The position numbers and the translations under genes were made by a program. From positions 1-30,681 of the IMG/VR virus record IMGVR_UViG_3300049846_001171: a stretch of DNA of 30,681 nucleotides; one strand, given 5' to 3'. Below the pieces are notes generated by a model, which saw nothing but the letters and a program-made list of their open reading frames with translations, was not told the origin of the DNA and made no database searches. Shown piece after piece: positions 6,178 to 11,134 of the stretch. This DNA comes from a virus. How positions within the stretch are numbered: position 1 is the stretch's first letter; the number at the start of each line of letters is the position of its first letter.

Positions 6178-6321
6178 TCAATCCTTCCCATCTGCTGATT
6201 TTGCGGCGGGGGTGTGTTTGATTAAACCAATAGCCCAATTGTCCCAAGCAAAAATGCTAAAGAAGGACCATTCGGTATTGGTAACTTCTGAAGTGAATTT
6301 AGATTTCCACCAGCCCACCAT
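6178..6321 (-). CDS. 47-residue tryptophan-rich protein
   Basis: The ATG at 6321 is preceded by GAGGAGAA eleven bases upstream, which is the end of the zinc-binding gene above. The product has 47 residues, six of them tryptophan. The central stretch EWSFFSIFAWDNWAIGLI (residues 17-34) is hydrophobic enough for a membrane or interfacial helix, though it has an Asp in the middle. It ends two bases before the next gene. Phage-encoded small membrane proteins in early operons are often host-takeover factors. Here that is only a possibility. Confidence 0.5.
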   Translation of the reverse strand: MVGWWKSKFTSEVTNTEWSFFSIFAWDNWAIGLIKHTPAAKSADGKD

Positions 6322-6325
6322 AATA

Positions 6326-6505
6326 TCACTTCTCCTCATTCAGCGCGGCGATTAGTTTGGATTTATCCACTGGCCACATCATGTTTTTGCATTTGGTGCA
6401 TGTGTAAATAGGCAACACTGACTCACTTCCGCCAACTGCCAACTCGTGATTGCCGCATACGGTACACCAATGATCTGGGTCGTTTATGGTTTTCGTTTCA
6501 CTCAT
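6326..6505 (-). CDS. 59-residue zinc ribbon protein
   Basis: The ATG at 6505 overlaps the upstream stop (ATGA). The product has 59 residues with two CxxC pairs, WCTVCGNH (Cys14, Cys17) and YTCTKCKNM (Cys36, Cys39), spaced as in a zinc ribbon. The C-terminus is a short helix (KSKLIAALNEEK). It is probably a nucleic-acid or protein adaptor. It is unrelated at sequence level to the zinc ribbon protein near 1.8 kb beyond the cysteine pattern. Confidence 0.65.
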   Translation of the reverse strand: MSETKTINDPDHWCTVCGNHELAVGGSESVLPIYTCTKCKNMMWPVDKSKLIAALNEEK

Positions 6506-6759
6506 ACAACCTCCTCAAAGCGGCATTTCCAGCGGCGGCCCTCTAACCACTTGTGATCTCCGCTAGAAATCAGTGTGACGAATTGCTTGCCGTTAACTTT
6601 GTCAACATCGTAAACCTCTGCCTCTATCTCGCGCGTTTCAGGCTCGACGGGAATCACTAGCTTGGCTTTGCGGTATAGATCTGCGTGAATAACTGGACTG
6701 GCGATCATAATATGGTAGTTGTCTTCTCTGAACCAAACATCAATCTCGCGTGTTTTCAT
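6502..6759 (-). CDS. Small beta-rich early protein
   Basis: The product has 85 residues. The ATG at 6759 overlaps the upstream stop (ATGA), and its stop overlaps the zinc ribbon start. The sequence alternates in beta fashion (EIDVWFREDNYHIMIAS, KLVIPVEPETREIEAEVYDV, QFVTLISSG, RWKCRFEEVV), suggesting a small barrel or sandwich. No family is recognised. Confidence 0.6.
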   Translation of the reverse strand: MKTREIDVWFREDNYHIMIASPVIHADLYRKAKLVIPVEPETREIEAEVYDVDKVNGKQFVTLISSGDHKWLEGRRWKCRFEEVV

Positions 6760-7070
6760 TCTGCATTCCTTTCGTGATAGTCGGAAAATCTATCGTCGTG
6801 TTTTCCTAAAAGGACTTCTGTTATCACGTCGTATGGGATTGCTCTTTTTTCTAAATCTTCTGGCAACTCTTTTTCACGCCCCATGTAGCTCCAGTTTTTT
6901 AACTCGTCTTTCGTTATGTACGCCATCACTTCGGCTGCTTCCCATGCATAGCGATTGTTTGCATTGTCGCAAATACAGTAAAGCCACGTTTTTCCCTTTA
7001 CAAAAACCACATCGACCACAACATACCACCAGTTGTCGGTTGAGATGAGCATACCTCTTTCCAATTTCAT
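6756..7070 (-). CDS. Early protein of unknown function
   Basis: The product has 104 residues. The ATG at 7070 has GAGGGTG four bases upstream and follows a 37-base gap, so this gene begins the strictly overlapping run down to 5.2 kb. The N-terminal half is a likely beta domain with many aromatics (LISTDNWWYVVVDVVFVKGKTWLYCICDN). The C-terminal half is charged and helical (ITKDELKNWSYMGREKELPEDLEKR). It looks like a domain for a structured RNA or protein partner; no family is recognised. Confidence 0.65.
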   Translation of the reverse strand: MKLERGMLISTDNWWYVVVDVVFVKGKTWLYCICDNANNRYAWEAAEVMAYITKDELKNWSYMGREKELPEDLEKRAIPYDVITEVLLGKHDDRFSDYHERNAE

Positions 7071-7107
7071 TTCACCCTCTCAGGCCTTAGCGCCCAGTAA
7101 ATAAATA

Positions 7108-7419
7108 TCATTTCAATCTCTCTAACGTGCATTTCCAAATAGAATTTCTATCCTCACTCAACTTCTTAAATACATCTGCAGAAAAGAGTGCGGGTGCACC
7201 AACACTAACCTTGGTCTCAATGACTGTTGTGCCATCTGGACACAGAGAAAATTCTTGAGGTGGTTGTTGAAGAAAAATAAGATTACCTGGTATTGCCTCA
7301 CCATTCTTAAAACAAAACAGCATTCCTTCATGCAATCTAAAACTTAAGTTCTTATCATAGTTAAGCCGAATAGTCTTTCCATCAAGAAGGGCCTCCATGA
7401 TTTCAGCATGATCTTTCAT
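7108..7419 (-). CDS. Early protein of unknown function
   Basis: From the ATG at 7419 (ATGA overlap with the upstream stop) the product has 103 residues. An upstream in-frame ATG at 7431 would add four residues but loses the overlap. It begins with a helix AEIMEALLDGKTIR, the E.L..GK.IR pattern common at the start of small phage proteins. It then has short strands (LSFRLHEGMLFCFKNGEAI), QQPPQEFSLC and a helix (ADVFKKLSED). The pattern is loosely like small single-domain anti-defence or inhibitor proteins of phages, but identity is too vague to name one. Confidence 0.6.
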   Translation of the reverse strand: MKDHAEIMEALLDGKTIRLNYDKNLSFRLHEGMLFCFKNGEAIPGNLIFLQQPPQEFSLCPDGTTVIETKVSVGAPALFSADVFKKLSEDRNSIWKCTLERLK

Positions 7420-7757
7420 TTCATAACCCATCTTTCTACGCGAGTGAAAAACAACTCTGCATCTTTAGTTAACAAGAAGGCATTGAACCAGAATTGAAAT
7501 GCATAGAACTCAGAATCATCTGATCTTACTCGGTCCTCGGTTAACTCTTCAGGACCATCATAAAACTTATTCCCAAGCTCATCATAAGTCCAACCACCAG
7601 AACGGTGAATGATTGTGCGATCAATGATTGAAACAGGACGTGATCTCTTAAAGACTTTACCCTCGATACTATGAACCAATCTAAGCATGTGCTTATCTTG
7701 AATGTCGAAAGTATCAATGGGCTCTAGAACAATCTTATCAAATTCATCCAAGTACAT
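7416..7757 (-). CDS. Acidic early protein of unknown function
   Basis: The product has 113 residues. The ATG at 7757 has GAGG five bases upstream. The sequence is acidic, with mixed strands and loops (DKIVLEPIDTFDIQDKHMLRLV, GKVFKRSRPVSIIDRTI) and a long helix rich in aromatic residues (DSEFYAFQFWFNAFLLTKDAELFFTRVERWV). Its last codons overlap the next start. No family is recognised; an acidic, compact host-takeover protein is one possibility. Confidence 0.6.
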   Translation of the reverse strand: MYLDEFDKIVLEPIDTFDIQDKHMLRLVHSIEGKVFKRSRPVSIIDRTIIHRSGGWTYDELGNKFYDGPEELTEDRVRSDDSEFYAFQFWFNAFLLTKDAELFFTRVERWVMK

Positions 7758-7764
7758 TTCATCC

Positions 7765-8040
7765 TCATTGCTTTAATTTATCATTCAACGCTTTATCTAA
7801 GTATTTCAACAAGAATGTTTTCGAATGAAAAGAAGATTCCCCAAGATAACAATCTAAGTACTGTTGCAGAAAGTACGCAATCGATGCTTGAGTTGTTAAT
7901 TGAAACTCATCAACAGTCATCGCAACATTACCCGATCTCTTTATGTGGTTTTGAAATGCATTTAAAAGCTCAAGCGAGAAGTCCTTAGACAACTCCAACT
8001 TCTCTTCATGACTCTCAGTGATTCCAGATTCATTTCTCAT
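7765..8040 (-). CDS. Helical early protein of unknown function
   Basis: The product has 91 residues and is predicted helical in two blocks (KDFSLELLNAFQNHIKRSG and ASIAYFLQQYLDCYLGESS). The ATG at 8040 overlaps the end of the upstream gene by 11 bases. The nearest ribosome-like site, AGAAGGGAA, is somewhat far (about 14 bases), so coupling is likely. No family is recognised. Confidence 0.6.
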   Translation of the reverse strand: MRNESGITESHEEKLELSKDFSLELLNAFQNHIKRSGNVAMTVDEFQLTTQASIAYFLQQYLDCYLGESSFHSKTFLLKYLDKALNDKLKQ

Positions 8041-8263
8041 ACTGACGTAAATTCCCTTCTATTAAAAATATTTGCTCCTCACATCTAGATACCATTTCTT
8101 GATATCTTGCCAAAGACACCTTGTAATTTGAAAGAGCGCTTTTAAGGTTATCAAAAGTTTCAGCTCTATCTCTAGCTGCTTTTTCATTCTGTTTTTTTAT
8201 ATTCCTTTTCATGTAGTTAGAGAGTTCTCTTTCTTCCTTTTTAGTAAGAACTGTTTTCTTCAT
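8030..8263 (-). CDS. Basic coiled-coil protein
   Basis: The product has 77 residues, strongly basic at the N-terminus (KKTVLTKKEERELSNYMKRNIKKQNEKAARD) and helical throughout, with heptad-like leucines and valines (FDNLKSALSNYKVSLARYQEMVS). A dimeric coiled coil is likely. The ATG has AAAGGAAATAGA directly upstream, a good site. It lies 15 bases after the winged-helix gene. It could be a replication accessory or DNA-binding factor; this is inference from charge and place. Confidence 0.65.
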   Translation of the reverse strand: MKKTVLTKKEERELSNYMKRNIKKQNEKAARDRAETFDNLKSALSNYKVSLARYQEMVSRCEEQIFLIEGNLRQYEK

Positions 8264-8278
8264 TCTATTTCCTTTCGG

Positions 8279-8866
8279 TTATCCTTTCGTTGTTTGCATA
8301 AGGTGCGCTCTAAATTTAAGCAACTGCTCATTCTTTTTGTTGTTCAACTGAACATCCGTTAACGGTTTCTTAACACTCATTTGTTTTATTCCCAGAAATT
8401 CAAACTTTGATTGTGTATTAATAATTGAAATGTTTTCTTCTTTAATTGGTTCGGACGTGTATGTCCGATAAGACTTTTTACGAAAAGAATTAGATAGTTG
8501 CGTGAGCCATGATGTTGCAGCTGCACCGATTGTTTTCTTTACAATGTTCTTTCTTTGGTCAAAAACCGTGATCCTGTTAAGGACGATGTTTTTCCAGATC
8601 TGAATCTGTGTTTCTAAACTAACCAGAAAGATCCTAAGCTTCTTGTAGAAAGTATATCGCCTAACAACTAAGCCCTTACCTTCTAGCCTTTTTAAGATCC
8701 TTCTTAGATTCCTGTCTGTCATGCCAAGATTTGAAGCCATGTGCGACATTAGTCCAGGACAACAGACATCTGAGTATGTGTTGATGTAAAGCAAGACGGC
8801 GCGGTCTGCCACATTTACATACTTAGATCGCATCAATTCAAAATGCAGAGCATTTCTTTTCTTCAT
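8279..8866 (-). CDS. Winged-helix DNA-binding protein, replication initiator candidate
   Basis: From the ATG at 8866 the product has 195 residues. Residues 1-85 form a winged helix: VADRAVLLYINTYSD, then the helix-turn-helix MASNLGMTDRNLRRILKRL and the wing GLVVRRYTFYKKLRIFLVS. The basic C-terminal part has a linker (SYRTYTSEPIKEENIS) and a helical tail. This layout (N-terminal winged helix, poorly conserved C-terminus, first gene of the early block) resembles phage replication initiators or an early regulator. The frame continues to a TTG at 9034, but those codons cross a hairpin and inverted repeats and look non-coding. The ribosome site at 8866 is weak (AGAAAGA). The upstream repeats could be its binding sites. 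Confidence 0.65.
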   Translation of the reverse strand: MKKRNALHFELMRSKYVNVADRAVLLYINTYSDVCCPGLMSHMASNLGMTDRNLRRILKRLEGKGLVVRRYTFYKKLRIFLVSLETQIQIWKNIVLNRITVFDQRKNIVKKTIGAAATSWLTQLSNSFRKKSYRTYTSEPIKEENISIINTQSKFEFLGIKQMSVKKPLTDVQLNNKKNEQLLKFRAHLMQTTKG

Positions 8867-9052
8867 AACTATCTTTCTGATCGAATCGATTTGACAAATT
8901 TTGAGATCTGAACGATCTCTTGATCTATCATAACGACTGCTAATCGTTTGATCGTGCGTCCTGAGTCTCCATAACTCGAGGATTGCAAGAACCGGCGGGA
9001 ATGCCCCGCCTTGGTTCTGTTTTTCCAAAATCAAGATAACTTGTCAAATGAT
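8867..9052. promoter_or_regulatory. Regulatory gap with inverted repeats before the early block
   Basis: This 186-base gap lies between the metallopeptidase gene and the winged-helix gene. On the minus strand it holds GAGATC-5-GATCTC, AACGA-7-TCGTT, the odd palindrome ATTTGACAAAT (8889-8899) and a second copy of most of it (TTGTCAAAT at 9041-9049), besides the hairpin described separately. These look like operator or replication-initiator sites. A perfect TTGACA lies at 9047-9042 but has no acceptable -10 at the right distance, so I cannot place the early promoter. Confidence 0.45.
8988..9024 (+). terminator. Strong hairpin with T-run on the plus strand
   Basis: AGAACC-GGCGGG pairs with CCCGCC-GGTTCT, with a 5-base AATGC loop and two bulged T's, giving 12 bp. 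It is followed on the plus strand by GTTTTTCC. It is a textbook intrinsic terminator for rightward transcription, yet no rightward gene is near. On the minus strand, the direction of all genes here, no T-run follows. Confidence 0.6.
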
Positions 9053-9346
9053 TTACTTGATCGACTTAAGCGCACCAAGATTCGCGACTATAGCCCTGCC
9101 TATACAATCAACTATGATTTCTTGAACATCCTCTGAAACATTTGCATTCATTATGCCACAATGCAACATAGCTGCATGTCCTATCTCATGGGCTAGGGTC
9201 TCTTGCATGTTCTTCTTATCTTTAGTCCTTAACACCCATATCTTCGATTCCTCAGGTGAAAAGATTCCCATGGCATGTTCATACCCCTCGGGCATTACAT
9301 CGACCACCACGACCTTAATACGAAGCCCAAACACATGTATGATCAT
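9053..9346 (-). CDS. Mini metallopeptidase with HExxH motif
   Basis: Small zinc-dependent peptidase-like protein of 97 residues. The helix TLAHEIGHAAMLHCG (residues 50-64) carries HEIGH at 53-57, giving two zinc ligands and the catalytic Glu. The third ligand is probably an acidic residue in SEDVQEIIVD (71-80). Before it lies a beta sheet (MIIHVFGLRIKVVVVDV and SKIWVLR). This is the layout of the short ImmA/IrrE- or SprT-like proteins found near phage replication modules. The start is the ATG at 9346, forming ATGA with the phosphoesterase stop. An in-frame GTG at 9427 is rejected because it runs 80 bases back into that gene. The substrate is unknown; a role in cleaving a host regulator is speculative. 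Confidence 0.75.
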   Translation of the reverse strand: MIIHVFGLRIKVVVVDVMPEGYEHAMGIFSPEESKIWVLRTKDKKNMQETLAHEIGHAAMLHCGIMNANVSEDVQEIIVDCIGRAIVANLGALKSIK

Positions 9347-10056
9347 GGGAGTACCTTGGACCATCGTCCACCTGGAGATAAGATCATTGGAATCAATTGG
9401 GGAATTCCGTTGACTATGACGCCACACCCAATAAGTGGGCGCTTTAAGTTTGTCTTGTTGTACCTAAAAGCAAGTGAGTCATCCTCAATCATACAACCAA
9501 CAAACATCCCCCAGTAAAGCCCCAGACTATTTGCCCAGTACCTAATCTCAAACTTCTCATGGTGATGCCCTTGAACAACACTCATGCCCATGCTCTGAGA
9601 AACCCTCAAAACATCACCGCCAATACTATGACAAATGTAAACATTCATTCCGTTGCTCATCTTGATTGTAATATCCTTATGCCACTTCCAGCCCTTTGGA
9701 GCCTCTAGGATCTCTCGATATGACTTAAGCACATGCGCAGGCAAACCGTTTGCCTCAGCTCTTCTATAGACTAAAGACCCGTGGTTAGATTCACACACAT
9801 CCATCTGAGGAAACATTTCGTAAATAGGTTTTAACCGATTTATCGCAGTTATGAGTTCATCATTAGGGGAGAGTAAATCAGGACTGTGATTGTGAAAACT
9901 TAGACTATGAAGATCAACCTCATCACCGACCGAGACAACCCGATCAGGCTTGTACTTTTCTTTACATGCTCTTAAGAATTCAACGCAGTCGGGATGATTA
10001 TAGGGAAAGTGGCAATCGCTCAGAACAAGAATCGTGTGGTTCTTTTTTCCAAACAT
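9343..10056 (-). CDS. Calcineurin-like metallophosphoesterase
   Basis: The product has 237 residues and all metal-site motifs in order: D14-x-H16 (SDCHFP), G44-D45-E46-V47-D48, S90-N91-H92 for the usual GNH motif, H143 (ICHS) and G163-H164-x-H166 (GHHH). It should hydrolyse phosphomonoesters or diesters using two metal ions. Phage members of the family include nucleotide phosphatases and nucleases, and the natural substrate here cannot be read. The ATG at 10056 has only a weak site (GGGCA). It ends overlapping the metallopeptidase gene, so the pair forms a small unit between the late genes and the early block. The Ser in place of Gly in GNH is a mild variation. Confidence 0.88.
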   Translation of the reverse strand: MFGKKNHTILVLSDCHFPYNHPDCVEFLRACKEKYKPDRVVSVGDEVDLHSLSFHNHSPDLLSPNDELITAINRLKPIYEMFPQMDVCESNHGSLVYRRAEANGLPAHVLKSYREILEAPKGWKWHKDITIKMSNGMNVYICHSIGGDVLRVSQSMGMSVVQGHHHEKFEIRYWANSLGLYWGMFVGCMIEDDSLAFRYNKTNLKRPLIGCGVIVNGIPQLIPMILSPGGRWSKVLP

Positions 10057-10069
10057 TGCCCATTATTTA

Positions 10070-10099
10070 AGATAATTTAAGAAAACTAAAGTCTAGTTT
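10070..10099 (-). terminator. Weak A+T-rich terminator after the late genes
   Basis: On the minus strand AAACTA-GACTT-TAGTTT is followed by TCTTAAATTATC. The stem overlaps the TAA stop of the last virion gene. The stem is only A+T-rich, so it is a weak candidate, but the position at the change from virion to non-structural genes fits. Confidence 0.3.
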
Positions 10100-10580
10100 A
10101 TGTTGAGCTGTATTCAATGTACTTTAAAGTGAATCTGACATTCCCAGAGTTACCATTAAAAAACTGGATCTTTTGCCCAGCCAATAGTCTAACTGGATCA
10201 AGATACTCACTCACCTGATTAGTCAACGCTCCAGGCGCCCCTCCAACAGGTGTTTGATAGTTTATACCCGGCGATCCTGGCACAGAACTTAATAGATGCG
10301 CTCTGCCTGTAATTGCACCGCCAGATGTCCAAACCGAAGTTCCGCCACTCAGCTTTAAAAGATAGTAGGACTGCATAAACCCGCCAACACCATCTGGAAC
10401 TCCAACAGCAACGTGAATTGATCCTGTCGCGATTGATACCAATGGACGCACCGATTGAATGTACATATCGCAGTATTTGTTTGATGGACATTGGTAAACA
10501 TCGGTCCAAGTACCAGGGGCACTGACATCAACAGAGGTTTCAACCAAGATAAAATTAGATGCAGAGAAAATTGTAGACAT
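10098..10580 (-). CDS. Virion-associated protein, tail type
   Basis: The product has 160 residues and is a beta-rich protein with Gly, Ser, Thr and Asn abundance (VDVSAPGTWTDVYQCPSNKYCDMYIQS, SIHVAVGVPDG, GQKIQFFNGNSGNVRFTLKYIEYS). Such content is typical of small tail or fibre decoration proteins with a jelly-roll fold. The ATG overlaps the upstream TAA (TAATG), with GGGAGGG nine bases before it. It is the last gene of the late block. It shares style with the upstream neighbour, and the two may form one complex at the tail tip. No family is recognised. Confidence 0.6.
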   Translation of the reverse strand: MSTIFSASNFILVETSVDVSAPGTWTDVYQCPSNKYCDMYIQSVRPLVSIATGSIHVAVGVPDGVGGFMQSYYLLKLSGGTSVWTSGGAITGRAHLLSSVPGSPGINYQTPVGGAPGALTNQVSEYLDPVRLLAGQKIQFFNGNSGNVRFTLKYIEYSST

Positions 10581-11122
10581 TATGAAACCCTCCCAAAAAG
10601 TCTAAATACAAAATCATATGGCGTGCCAGATTGTACAGCCGTAACATTCATTTCCAACTGTTCTCCAGCGGAAATTGAACTAGCAGACAACACACCAAGC
10701 GTCGTACCGCCAGTTTGAACCAAAGTCGTGCTGTCAGCAACTCTATAGATCATCCTTGCATTGTTGCCAGATGCGGCTGGAATTACTGGCTTTGTACTCC
10801 ATATGCTGGACGTCGGTCCTGATGTCGGCCTTCTGATAATATCAATCTCAAGAGAGCCTCCAGATCCAGCCGTGACCACACTAAATCCAAATCCATCAAT
10901 CACAAATGATCTGTAAACATGCTTCGGCAAATCCATTGCCAATCTTGGCAAGCCTAAGTTTGCGTAGTTTCCATTTACACACCATTCAAACACAACGTGC
11001 TGTTTGTCCGTGTTGTGATTTAATGCCTGCCCAATTTTTTGAATTGTGCCAGATGAAGCTGCAGCGCTTTCTGCCGTTTCAATATCATTAATGTAAGCCC
11101 GAACATTCAGTAAATTTGCCAT
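10580..11122 (-). CDS. Virion-associated protein, tail type
   Basis: The product has 180 residues. The N-terminus is helical (LNVRAYINDIETAESAAASS, GTIQKIGQALNHN), followed by beta-rich sequence (KQHVVFEWCVNGNYANLGL, SLEIDIIRRPTSG, EQLEMNVTAVQSG, FVFRLFGRVS). It could assemble onto the large hub-like protein encoded just upstream, 12 bases away. The ATG has AGAGGGG nine bases upstream. No family is recognised. The combination of an N-terminal docking helix with a beta body suggests a small tail fibre or tail tip subunit. Confidence 0.6.
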   Translation of the reverse strand: MANLLNVRAYINDIETAESAAASSGTIQKIGQALNHNTDKQHVVFEWCVNGNYANLGLPRLAMDLPKHVYRSFVIDGFGFSVVTAGSGGSLEIDIIRRPTSGPTSSIWSTKPVIPAASGNNARMIYRVADSTTLVQTGGTTLGVLSASSISAGEQLEMNVTAVQSGTPYDFVFRLFGRVS

Positions 11123-11134
11123 GCAATCACCCCT

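Noticed and set aside
8867-9034. 56-residue N-terminal extension of the winged-helix protein from a TTG at 9034
   Set aside because: It crosses a 12-bp hairpin and several inverted repeats, has no ribosome site and does not look like protein; the ATG at 8866 starts right at the DNA-binding domain.
10057-10097. Two copies of a short aatttaag-type repeat as an attachment site
   Set aside because: Only about 9 bases, A+T-rich and without an integrase or tRNA nearby.
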